Part shown: positions 35,037-43,486 of the stretch, piece by piece
Layout: every line of letters starts with the position of its first letter
Numbering within the stretch: the first letter of the stretch is position 1
From: Promethearchaeota archaeon
GTDB lineage: Archaea > Asgardarchaeota > Lokiarchaeia > Sigyniarchaeales > SOKP01
Assembly: GCA_016840085.1 (NCBI GenBank)
Contig: JAEOTA010000017.1
Location: 1-64,000 of the forward strand
Reading direction: 5' to 3'
DNA length: 64,000 nt
The notes under the pieces: generated by a model
The model's input: the letters and a program-made list of their open reading frames with translations, nothing else
Database searches by the model: none
Told to the model about the DNA's origin: nothing
Made by a program: the position numbers and the translations under genes

Positions 35037-35161
35037 TAATTGTCGTTAAAGATACTTGTTTAGATATTTAGAGATTAGTCTACGTGTATTGCTTTTTTGT
35101 CAATGTTGCACAGTTTGGAGAATCACTTTACTTATATAATCATTTTAATTATTACCAGTAA
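35037..35161 (+). pseudogene. Remnant of a nitrilase domain related to the TPR-nitrilase
   Basis: The frame at 35081-35161 reads YVYCFFVNVAQFGESLYLY, against IYAYCFFANVAEFGESLIY near the C-terminus of the intact TPR-nitrilase. Just upstream, bases around 35038-35075 resemble the segment encoding CRDFLDMDLRV, with the intervening part deleted. This is a decayed copy of the same gene family. The rest of 34848-35334 contains no gene that I can see. Confidence 0.6.
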
Positions 35162-35334
35162 AGGTAAAAAAAGAATTTCATATAAGTTTAAAATTTAGTG
35201 TAAATATGTAAATTAATGCTTCACAGAGAAAAATTAAAAGGATATTTTAGGTTTATAACTTTATATTAATTTCAGCTGATGTTATATAAGGGGATATATC
35301 TTCTAATTAAAATAATTTTTAATTTAAATTCAAA

Positions 35335-36606
35335 ATGTCAAAAATTGAACCAATTGATATAGATTTTTTTACTGCTTTTAATGAAAACGCCTGTAATCTA
35401 TGTGGTGAATGTTTTCATAAATGCCCAGTTATGCTGCTTCCCATTGATTTTGCAATTGAGGAAATGAAGAAATTAATCGCTAGTGAAAAAACTGAAAGAG
35501 TATTAAATGAATGCCAAAGTTGTTTTTCATGCAATTTTTATTGTCCTAAAAATGCTCATCCAGCGAGCCTTATTTTACAGCATTGGAATGAAGAATATAA
35601 AAAAAAAGGTTTGCGAAAGAGAGGAGAATATTTTATGACACTATATCCTCACTATCCTAATTTTCGCTCTTATGTTATGGATCATTTACCTAGATCGACA
35701 AAAGAAATTGTTAAAAAATGGGCTTTATTGGGACCGTTGAAGGGAGATACTTTGACGTATCCTGGTTGTAATATAATAACTTTTGCAGAGCTAACTCAAA
35801 CTAGTTTTTTCAAAGATTTAGATATAAGAGGGCGCTTAGAGTATTGTTGTGGAGAAACTTTATTTCGAACAGGATATAGAAATGAGCTTTTTCAGATCAC
35901 TAAAAGATTAGATAGGTGGTTCAACATTTTAAAACCTAAGAGACTACTTGTCTTATGCACTGCAGGCACCAGTGTTTTTAAAAGTGTATTACCTCATTAT
36001 GGATTAACATATAAATTTGAAGAAATCAAATCATACATTCAATATTTATGGGAACGAATACAGAATGGAGAAATTAAAATTATAAATAAATTAGATATGA
36101 AAGTTACAATACAGGATTCTTGTTATGCTAAGATGTTTGGAGATAAATATATGGATTTACCTCGTAAGATCTTGGATGCTATAGGAGTCGAAATTGTAGA
36201 AATTGAATCATGTAGAGAGAATATGCGATGTTGTGGAATAGCTGCAGGTTTTTCAATTGATTCTGCTTATCAACCGTTTAGATTAAGATCATCAACTCTA
36301 AGAAATTTTAAAGATTTTAAAAAGACAAACGCCGATGCGGTATGTGTATATTGTGCTGGTTGTTTAGCAGAATTTATGACAAATAAGAAACTATATTTTA
36401 AAAAGCTTAAAGTTTATCATATTATTGAGTTAGTGCAAATTGCAATTGGAGAAAATCCCAGCTTAACCAAAAGAGCAAAAAAAAAGAGAGGCAGGCATTT
36501 CTTCTGGGGAATTATTCGAAAACAATTTCCTAAAATCCTGTCAAAAAAGAAATTTAAGATAGCTGAAATTCCTGAGGAGCCCCCCAATTATAAGGAAGCA
36601 TGGTAA
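35335..36606 (+). CDS. HdrD-like Fe-S oxidoreductase (4Fe-4S plus CCG domains)
   Basis: A 423-residue protein. The N-terminal dicluster domain has CNLCGECFHKCPVM and CQSCFSCNFYCPKNAHP. Two CCG domains follow: the first with YPGCN and YCCGE but LCTAGT where a CxxC is expected, the second complete (DSCYAK, RCCGIAAG, CVYCAGCLAE). The plan is that of HdrD and glycolate/lactate oxidase Fe-S subunits, where the CCG domain holds a noncubane cluster. No FAD or membrane subunit is near, so the electron partners are unknown. It overlaps the next, related gene by 7 bases. Confidence 0.85.
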   Translation: MSKIEPIDIDFFTAFNENACNLCGECFHKCPVMLLPIDFAIEEMKKLIASEKTERVLNECQSCFSCNFYCPKNAHPASLILQHWNEEYKKKGLRKRGEYFMTLYPHYPNFRSYVMDHLPRSTKEIVKKWALLGPLKGDTLTYPGCNIITFAELTQTSFFKDLDIRGRLEYCCGETLFRTGYRNELFQITKRLDRWFNILKPKRLLVLCTAGTSVFKSVLPHYGLTYKFEEIKSYIQYLWERIQNGEIKIINKLDMKVTIQDSCYAKMFGDKYMDLPRKILDAIGVEIVEIESCRENMRCCGIAAGFSIDSAYQPFRLRSSTLRNFKDFKKTNADAVCVYCAGCLAEFMTNKKLYFKKLKVYHIIELVQIAIGENPSLTKRAKKKRGRHFFWGIIRKQFPKILSKKKFKIAEIPEEPPNYKEAW

Positions 36607-37970
36607 AAATGAATAAAACTAGAAGAATGTCAGGATTTAAAGAAAATTTGTGTAACTTATGCGGCGAATGTTTTCATCTATGTCCTGTTTTACAATTGCC
36701 AATTGAAGAAGCAAAGAAAGAAATTAAAAACTTAATTGAAGGAGAAGAATCTCAATATGTTCTCTCTAACTGCAATACTTGTCTTTCTTGTAATTTATAT
36801 TGTCCTCAGAATGCAAATCCTTATCAGTTGATTCTTGAGAGATGGAATGACTTATATAAAAAAAGGGCAGCTCCTCCATTATATCGATTTGTTTGTCCTA
36901 CTAAACAATCTAATATCTGGCAACTACTCAATATTTTTTTATCAAATCAAGAAAGAAGGTGGATCTATAATTGGATGCATTATATCCCAGAAGCGGATGA
37001 TACACCATTATTGATTGGAAATTATACGCATTTATTTCCATTTATAATTGGCGAAAGCAAATTATTGGATAATTTCAAACCTATTGATAGAATTGACCAA
37101 TGGGAAGGTGGAGCATATTTATACCAAGGGGGATACTTAGATGTTGTTCAAAGGATCGCTCATAGAACAAAGAAAGATTTTGATAATTGGGGCGTTAAAA
37201 ATGTTGTTGCATGTTTGGATGCTGTTGAATATATCTTTAAGGAAGTACATCCTAAGGAGATGGGAGTAAATCATACTCAAAATTTCATTAATTTTAATCA
37301 ATGGCTTTTGGATAATATTGATTCTGGGGAAATTAAGTTAAAAAATCAAATTAATATGACCGTAACTGTTCATGATAATTGTTATTCTAAAGCTTTAGGA
37401 GGAGCTTATTGGGAGGTTTCTAGAGAAATATTAAAAAGATGTGGATGTCAAATTTCTGAAATGAAACATAATAGAAAAGATTCATTATGTTGCGGCTTCG
37501 GCGCAGGAGCATCATGGACAAAAAATATATCAATAATATTTGATATAATCTCTGAAGGGATGAAAAAGTTCAAAGAAGCAGAAGAAACTAATGCAAAAGC
37601 TTTAATTTCCTACTGTGGTGGATGTATTTATTTATTATGGGCTACAAGAGAATTAATAAGAAGTAAAATTGATATATTTCATGTTATTGAAATTGTCAGG
37701 ATGGCAATGGGAGAAAAATTAAATTATCCAGAGGATCATATCACACGAGCATGGGATATTATAGCTATTATGACTTATTCTCTCATACTATCCTTTTTTA
37801 ATAAAAACTTCTATATAGATGAAATTACTTACAACAAGGATTTAAGTACTTTTACCCCAAAGAAATATAGATTATTAAAGATCATTAGATATACAATGGA
37901 CTTTCCTTTAATTAAAAGTTTATTTGCAAAGGGATTTCATCTCTTACGTAAAATTTTAAAATCGAAATAA
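36600..37970 (+). CDS. HdrD-like Fe-S oxidoreductase, paralogue with degenerate first CCG domain
   Basis: A 456-residue paralogue of the preceding protein. The dicluster domain CNLCGECFHLCPVL / CNTCLSCNLYCPQNANP is intact, and the second CCG domain is complete (HDNCYSKALG, LCCGFGAGAS, SYCGGC). In the first CCG domain the cysteines are gone: YPGCN becomes IGNYTH and YCCGE becomes WEGGAY. A C-terminal ~75-residue extension follows. The two proteins probably form a heterodimer. The start may be ATG 36600 or ATG 36609 (MNKTRRMSG); spacing to AAGGAAG favours neither clearly. Confidence 0.85.
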   Translation: MVKMNKTRRMSGFKENLCNLCGECFHLCPVLQLPIEEAKKEIKNLIEGEESQYVLSNCNTCLSCNLYCPQNANPYQLILERWNDLYKKRAAPPLYRFVCPTKQSNIWQLLNIFLSNQERRWIYNWMHYIPEADDTPLLIGNYTHLFPFIIGESKLLDNFKPIDRIDQWEGGAYLYQGGYLDVVQRIAHRTKKDFDNWGVKNVVACLDAVEYIFKEVHPKEMGVNHTQNFINFNQWLLDNIDSGEIKLKNQINMTVTVHDNCYSKALGGAYWEVSREILKRCGCQISEMKHNRKDSLCCGFGAGASWTKNISIIFDIISEGMKKFKEAEETNAKALISYCGGCIYLLWATRELIRSKIDIFHVIEIVRMAMGEKLNYPEDHITRAWDIIAIMTYSLILSFFNKNFYIDEITYNKDLSTFTPKKYRLLKIIRYTMDFPLIKSLFAKGFHLLRKILKSK

Positions 37971-37991
37971 TAAATTAAGAGAGAGAAAAAA

Positions 37992-38274
37992 ATGTTTGTT
38001 CATATGTCAATTCATTATCCAAAACCAGAAAAAGAACAATTCCTAATTGATTCTATGCATTGTTTTGGAAAGGCGATGGAAGGAAAAAAAGGATTTATTA
38101 TGGCTCATACTAAAAAAGGATGAAGATACAGGAAAGCTTGTTGGTTTAGCTCTTTGGGACTGGAAGGATGATTGGTTAGCAGCAAGACCAGCGATGATCG
38201 ACGCAGTAAAAGATGATCCATTTGATGAATGGAAGTTAAAAGATCCTGATGTTTTTCATTTAAATGTCGTATAA
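37992..38274 (+). pseudogene. Frameshifted small protein, ABM/heme-degrading monooxygenase-like
   Basis: The first frame from ATG 37992 reads MFVHMSIHYPKPEKEQFLID, SMHCFGKAMEGKKGFIMAHT and KK, then stops at TGA 38121. In the next frame the protein continues as KKDEDTGKLVGLALWDWKD and DWLAARPAMIDAVKDDPFD to 38274. One extra base in the A6GG run at 38112-38119 explains the break; removing it restores about 93 residues. The repaired protein resembles dimeric ferredoxin-like ABM domains (GF-x-H and LWDW blocks). It could be a true lesion or a sequencing error at the A-run. Confidence 0.6.
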
Positions 38275-38315
38275 TTTAATTGGTTCAAAAAATATTCTTT
38301 ATTTGGTGAATATAA

Positions 38316-38771
38316 ATGGGAGAGTTATCTCTAATAAGCCCTGCATTTAATCATATGGGTGATATTCCTAGAAAGTATACATGTCAAAGCGAAGAAATTA
38401 GCCCGCCATTAAAAATTTCGGGAGTTCCTCAGGAAGCAAAAAGCTTAATTCTAATCATGGAAGATCCTGATGCTCCAATGGGTCTCACTGTTACTCATTG
38501 GGTAATTTGTCATCTTGACCCTAAAACCACTGAAATACCTGAAGGAAGTTCCTTAGAGGGTGCTATCGTTGGGAAGAATATGATGCGAAAAAACAAATAT
38601 ATGGGACCATGTCCCCCTAAGGGAAAACATAGATATTTTTTCAAATTGTTTGCACTAGATGAAAAATTACCTTTAGATTCTAAAAGTCGCAAAAAAAAAG
38701 TCTTGAAAACAATGGAAGGACATATTATCGAACAAACAGAATTAATAGGAACTTATGCTAAACAGAAGTAA
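38316..38771 (+). CDS. YbhB/YbcL family PEBP-like protein
   Basis: A 151-residue phosphatidylethanolamine-binding-protein homologue. The core is visible: YTCQSEEISPPLKISGVP, LIMEDPDAPMGLTVTHWV, and YMGPCPPKGKHRYFFKLFAL. DPDAP and GPCPPxGxHRY are the family's ligand-site motifs. Bacterial and archaeal members are soluble with no defined role beyond anion binding and proposed inhibitor activity. Its end overlaps the radical SAM gene by 17 bases. Confidence 0.88.
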   Translation: MGELSLISPAFNHMGDIPRKYTCQSEEISPPLKISGVPQEAKSLILIMEDPDAPMGLTVTHWVICHLDPKTTEIPEGSSLEGAIVGKNMMRKNKYMGPCPPKGKHRYFFKLFALDEKLPLDSKSRKKKVLKTMEGHIIEQTELIGTYAKQK

Positions 38772-39843
38772 AAAAGATAATAATAATTTGAAGGAAATAA
38801 TAAACTCCAAATTCTTAAAATTAGCTAAATTTCAAAAACAAATAGATGACAATGTTACTCAATGTCTAACCTGTGAAAGAAAATGTAAAATTCCAAAAGG
38901 AAAAGCTGGATTTTGTAAGACTCGAATCAATAAAGATGGTCAGATTTATTCTATAGTTTACGGGTTAATTCCTGCATTATCAATCAACCCTATAGAAAAA
39001 AAACCTCTTTATCATTTTTATCCAGGAAGCAAAGCTTTAACAGTAGGGACTTATGGTTGTAATTTTACTTGTTTTTGGTGCCAAAATCATCATTTATCTA
39101 AAACGAACCCTTTAAAAGTTGTTCAATTTGCGACAATCGACGAATTTCTCTCCCCAGAGAAATTAATTGAAATGGCTTTAAAAAGAAAGTGTCAGGGAAC
39201 TTCAATTTCCTTTAATGAACCTACGTTATTGTTCGAATATGCCTTAGAAGTCTTTAAACTAGCAAAACAGAATGGTTTATATAATACATATATAACAAAT
39301 GGCTACATGACAGAGGAAGTTTTGAGAGATTTAATAGACGCTGGTCTTGACGCAATGAATATAGATATAAAAGGAGAGGCTGATATGGTTCAGAAATATT
39401 GTGGTGTTGATGTGGAAAAAGTATGGAGAAATGCTAAGTTAGCAAAAGATCTGGGTGTTCATATTGAAATTACCACATTAATAATTCAAGAATTAAATTC
39501 AAATGAGAAAATCATAAAACGGATAGCAGAAAAAATTTTAAATAAGCTAGGAGAAGATACACCGTATCATATTTCTCGTTTTTTTCCTCATTATAAATCT
39601 CAAGAGTATGGGATATCTGAACCTACACCCATTAACCTGCTGTATAAAGCTTATGATATGGCTAAAAAAGTAGGCTTAAATTATGTTTATCTCGGAAATT
39701 TACCAACTACAAATTATGATCATACTTATTGCCCAAAATGCACTAAACTAGTAATTAAAAGAAAAATTTTAGGAGTAGAAGAAACTTTTTTAGATCCGAA
39801 AGGGAATTGTAAATATTGTGGATTTCCAATTTGCATCATATAA
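38755..39843 (+). CDS. amrS: AmrS-like radical SAM enzyme
   Basis: A 362-residue radical SAM protein. An N-terminal Cys region CLTCERKCKIPKGKAGFC precedes the barrel. The CxxxCxxC cluster motif is GCNFTCFWCQN, and the C-terminus carries a metal site (YCPKCTKLVIKRKI, then CKYCGFPIC). This matches the radical SAM protein of the AmmeMemoRadiSam group, related to pyruvate formate-lyase activating enzyme. Known partners are AMMECR1 and MEMO proteins, neither of which is in the window. It overlaps the PEBP gene by 17 bases. Substrate is unknown. Confidence 0.85.
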   Translation: MLNRSKKDNNNLKEIINSKFLKLAKFQKQIDDNVTQCLTCERKCKIPKGKAGFCKTRINKDGQIYSIVYGLIPALSINPIEKKPLYHFYPGSKALTVGTYGCNFTCFWCQNHHLSKTNPLKVVQFATIDEFLSPEKLIEMALKRKCQGTSISFNEPTLLFEYALEVFKLAKQNGLYNTYITNGYMTEEVLRDLIDAGLDAMNIDIKGEADMVQKYCGVDVEKVWRNAKLAKDLGVHIEITTLIIQELNSNEKIIKRIAEKILNKLGEDTPYHISRFFPHYKSQEYGISEPTPINLLYKAYDMAKKVGLNYVYLGNLPTTNYDHTYCPKCTKLVIKRKILGVEETFLDPKGNCKYCGFPICII

Positions 39844-39969
39844 CTTATCTAGCATTTTTTAATTTCATACTGTTAATATTATATGTTCAATTATTAAAAT
39901 AGAAAGAGCGGGGGAATTAAATCAATTAATAATAGATCTTCTTAAAAGTTAAGCTACGTTGCACTTATT

Positions 39970-40806
39970 ATGGTAGAAGCATATGCCGATGTTAATGGTA
40001 TAAAAATTTGTTATAGGAGTCAGGGGAAGGGATTTCCATTAATTCTACTTCATGGATTTGGATCCAAGAAAGAGAGTTTTATGGCACAAATCCCAGAACT
40101 ATCTAAACATTTCAAGATTATTGCAGTTGACATGAGAGGAGCAGGAAAGAGTTCAAGACCCAATTATCATTATACTATGGAAATGTTTGCTGATGATATT
40201 AAGGGCTTGATTGATTTCTTAAGAATCAAAAAAACTCATTTATTAGGCCTTTCATTTGGTGGTATGGTGGCTCAAAATTTTATATTGAAATATCCATCGT
40301 ATGTTTCTAAACTTATTCTTATAAATACAATGCTAAAGATCCCTGAGAATTTTGATCCAGAGCCATATATTCAAACTAGAATTAAAGGATTGGAATTCAG
40401 AAAACAAGATCCTGTTAAAGCTTTTTGGCAAAGTACTCAATTTGGGTTTTATCAGAAGTTTAGACATAAAATGCGAGCAAATACGAAGGAGAAATTTTAC
40501 GGATTGTGGTCAGTAGAAGATCTTATCAATTATTATACAACTGACCCTCCTACACCTCAAGATATTCGAAATATTGCATACTCTTTCAAAACGTACAATA
40601 CATCTAATAGATTACATGAAATTAACCATGAAACGCTTTTACTCACAGCTTCTCATGATATTCTTGTTCCCAAAGAAAGAATGTTTGAGATACATACAAT
40701 ATTACCAAATAGTATTATAAAAGTAATAGATAAAGCAGGACATGAATCTCCAAAATCTAAAGCACCAGAACTTAATAGATCCATTATTGAGTTTCTAACA
40801 AGCTAA
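39970..40806 (+). CDS. Alpha/beta hydrolase 1 of a tandem array
   Basis: A 278-residue alpha/beta hydrolase. Visible are the oxyanion loop ILLHGFGSKKES, the DMRGAGKSSRP strand-loop, the nucleophile elbow GLSFGGMVAQNF and the catalytic His in DKAGHESPKS. The cap region is shared with the next three genes (FYGLWSVEDLI). It begins a cluster of four paralogues with intergenic gaps of 14-70 bases. Substrate is unknown; lactones, esters or epoxides are possible. Confidence 0.9.
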   Translation: MVEAYADVNGIKICYRSQGKGFPLILLHGFGSKKESFMAQIPELSKHFKIIAVDMRGAGKSSRPNYHYTMEMFADDIKGLIDFLRIKKTHLLGLSFGGMVAQNFILKYPSYVSKLILINTMLKIPENFDPEPYIQTRIKGLEFRKQDPVKAFWQSTQFGFYQKFRHKMRANTKEKFYGLWSVEDLINYYTTDPPTPQDIRNIAYSFKTYNTSNRLHEINHETLLLTASHDILVPKERMFEIHTILPNSIIKVIDKAGHESPKSKAPELNRSIIEFLTS

Positions 40807-40845
40807 TGAAGAATTTTTTTTAAAAAAAATAAGTTGGAATATATT

Positions 40846-41697
40846 ATGACAGAGTTATTTGCTGAGGTTAATGATATAAAGATTTGCTATGATATCCATG
40901 GACAGGGTTATCCATTGATGTTAATCCATGGATTTGGTGATAGAAAAGAACATTGGCGGGCTCAAATGGAAGATTTATCTAAGCATTTTAAAGTAATTAG
41001 AATGGATAATAGAGGTGCTGGAAAATCAGATAGACCAGACGGCTCTTATTCAATGGAAATTTATGCTGATGATATAAATGGTTTATTAAAGCATCTCGAT
41101 ATAGAAAAAACTCATATTATAGGACAGAGTTTAGGAGGAATGATTGTTCAAAATTTTGCTTTGAAATATCCAGAAAGAATCAATAAAATAATATTAATCA
41201 ATACAATTGCAGGTGTAACACCTCCAGGAGTTCCACCTGATCAAGGAATTGAATATTATAGGGATAATGCAATTGCAGATCTTAAAGATATGAAAAAAGA
41301 TCCCCTTACCGCATTTATAACAAAAGCTAAAAAAAGTTATTCTCGAGAATTTTGGAAACAAATGAAGGAAAATCCAAAAAAGAAGTTGCATAACATCTGG
41401 TCTGTAGAGGACCTAGTAGAAGAAAAAACACATTATGGCCCTACAGAAAAAGATATAATTCATCAAGCTGAAGCTTTAAGAACTCATAACACATACGATA
41501 GATTAGATGAAATTAAAAATAAAGTTTTAATTATCGCAGCAGATAAAGATAAAACTTGTCCTATGTTAATGAATAAAAAAATTCATGAACTAATTCCTAA
41601 TAGTAAATTTATTGTAATTCAAAAAGCTGGTCATCAATCAATTTTGGAATATCCTCAAATAATTAATAATTATATCATTGAATTTTTGAAAAATTAA
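40846..41697 (+). CDS. Alpha/beta hydrolase 2 of a tandem array
   Basis: A 283-residue paralogue. The TTG at 40834 extends the frame, but ATG 40846 gives MTELFAEVNDIKICYD, matching the starts of copies 3 and 4, so I use it. Elbow GQSLGGMIVQNF, His in QKAGHQSILE, cap LHNIWSVEDLV. The insert between elbow and cap (GVTPPGVPPDQGIEYYRD) is longer than in its neighbours. Confidence 0.9.
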   Translation: MTELFAEVNDIKICYDIHGQGYPLMLIHGFGDRKEHWRAQMEDLSKHFKVIRMDNRGAGKSDRPDGSYSMEIYADDINGLLKHLDIEKTHIIGQSLGGMIVQNFALKYPERINKIILINTIAGVTPPGVPPDQGIEYYRDNAIADLKDMKKDPLTAFITKAKKSYSREFWKQMKENPKKKLHNIWSVEDLVEEKTHYGPTEKDIIHQAEALRTHNTYDRLDEIKNKVLIIAADKDKTCPMLMNKKIHELIPNSKFIVIQKAGHQSILEYPQIINNYIIEFLKN

Positions 41698-41711
41698 TCC
41701 TCACGGTTTAA

Positions 41712-42549
41712 ATGACGGAATTATTTGCTAAAATAAATGGAATAAAAATCTGCTATGAATTATTTAGTAAAGGTTATCCAATTGTATTAATTCATGGGTT
41801 TGGAGTTAGGAAAGAAGGTTATAAATGCCAAATTCCTGCTTTATCTAAAACGTTTAAAGTAATAACTTTTGATAATCGTGGAGCTGGAAAATCTGAAAGA
41901 GTTAACAAACCTTATACTATGGAGACACTTGCGGACGATATCCGAGGATTGTTAGATTTTCTTAAGATAAAGAAAACGAATATTTTAGGCACTTCTATGG
42001 GAGGTCTTATTGCTCAGCAGTTTGTTCTACAATATTCGGAATATGTTATTAAAGTAGTATTAGTGAATACTATAAATGGAGCCCCGAATAATGTAGGATT
42101 AGAGATATTAAAAAATAATAGATTAGAACAGCTAGAGCTTATTAAAAAGAATCCCGAGAAAGCATTTTGGGATAATGCTCATATTTGGTTTTATCATAAA
42201 TACCGAAAAGAACTTAAACTAAATCCTAAAAAAAAAATTTTTTGGAATGTGGTCAGCTGAAGCTGAAATAAGAGAAAGTAGAATCCTTATGCCAACTCCT
42301 CGTGATATCGAACTACAAATAGAAGCAATGAGGGAATTTAATACATTGGAGAGATTACATGAAATAAAAAATCCTTGTTTACTATTGGCTGCTTCACACG
42401 ATAAAATTTGTCCAGAAACTGTTATGGAGAAAATGCATAAAAGAATTCCTAACAGCATTTTCAGAGTTATTGAAAAAGCAGGTCATGAATCACCAAAAAC
42501 AAGAGCTAATGAAGTTAATAAGATTATAGTCGATTTTTTAAAAAAATGA
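41712..42549 (+). pseudogene. Alpha/beta hydrolase 3 of a tandem array, frameshifted
   Basis: The first frame (41712-42260) gives the hydrolase N-terminal part with elbow GTSMGGLIAQQF, ending in IFWNVVS. A second frame (42247-42549) continues MWSAEAEIRESRILMPTPRD and includes the catalytic KAGHESPKT. The shift falls at a run of ten A at 42228-42237; nine A would give NPKKKFFGMWSAEA, exactly paralleling copies 1, 2 and 4. All catalytic residues survive in the joined protein of about 278 residues. A homopolymer sequencing error is the simplest explanation; phase variation is an alternative. Confidence 0.8.
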
Positions 42550-42616
42550 TACATTATAAAATTTTTAAAATTATGAAACATAATACCATATTTATCAACT
42601 AATTAAATTGATTTAT

Positions 42617-43456
42617 ATGGCTGAATTATTTGCTGAAGTTAATGAAATAAAGATTTGTTATGAGATACATGGAGAAGGACATCCTTTAACTTTAGTCCAT
42701 GGTTGGGGTGGTTCTAAAGAAGAGTGGTTTGTTCATATCGATGCATTATCAAAACATTTTAAAGTAATTACTTTCGATAATCGAGGAGCAGGGAAATCTG
42801 ATCATCCAAACACACCCTATACAATGGATATGTATGCGGATGACATCTATGGATTACTTGAATTTCTTAATATAGAGAACACACATGTTATTGGAGCTTC
42901 ACTAGGTGGAATGATCGTCTTAAATTTTATATTAAAGTATCCAGAACAAGTAAATAAATTAGTGTTAATAAATACATGGCCAGGATTTCCTAACGAGCAA
43001 GGTCCCGAAATATATAAGGAGAGTAAAATAACATATTATAAAGAATTTGAAAAAGATCCTCTTAATACTTTTTTAAAATCAGCGAAAAGTGGTTTTTCTC
43101 GAGAATTTTGGAAAATGATGGTAGAAAATCCTAAGAGGAAATTTTTTGATCTATGGTCTGTAGAGGATTTAATAGAAAGAGACTTAAAAAACCAATACAC
43201 TCCTCAAGACAATGAAAATGCTGCTAATGCAGTTAAAGGTCATAATGTCCTAGATAAGCTTCATGAAATTAAAAATGAAACGTTAATTTTATGTGGGGCA
43301 AAAGATCGAATTGCACCAGTATTAGTAAATAAACAGATGCATGAAAAAATCCCTAACAGTACTCTTAAGGTCATAAAGGATGCACGGCACAGTTTACCAC
43401 TAGAAAAAACACCTGAAGTAAATAAAATATTAGTAGATTTTTTAAAGGAATATTAA
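42617..43456 (+). CDS. Alpha/beta hydrolase 4 of a tandem array
   Basis: A 279-residue paralogue starting at ATG 42617 (MAELFAEVNEIKICYE); a TTG at 42608 would add three residues. Elbow GASLGGMIVLNF, catalytic His in KDARHSLPLEK, cap FFDLWSVEDLI. Its first 20 residues are nearly those of copy 2, so the array arose by tandem duplication. The elbow is followed by VLNF rather than VQNF, and ARH replaces AGH, pointing to drift of specificity. Confidence 0.9.
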   Translation: MAELFAEVNEIKICYEIHGEGHPLTLVHGWGGSKEEWFVHIDALSKHFKVITFDNRGAGKSDHPNTPYTMDMYADDIYGLLEFLNIENTHVIGASLGGMIVLNFILKYPEQVNKLVLINTWPGFPNEQGPEIYKESKITYYKEFEKDPLNTFLKSAKSGFSREFWKMMVENPKRKFFDLWSVEDLIERDLKNQYTPQDNENAANAVKGHNVLDKLHEIKNETLILCGAKDRIAPVLVNKQMHEKIPNSTLKVIKDARHSLPLEKTPEVNKILVDFLKEY

Positions 43457-43486
43457 ATAATATTTTTCAAAATGGAAAATTATTCA

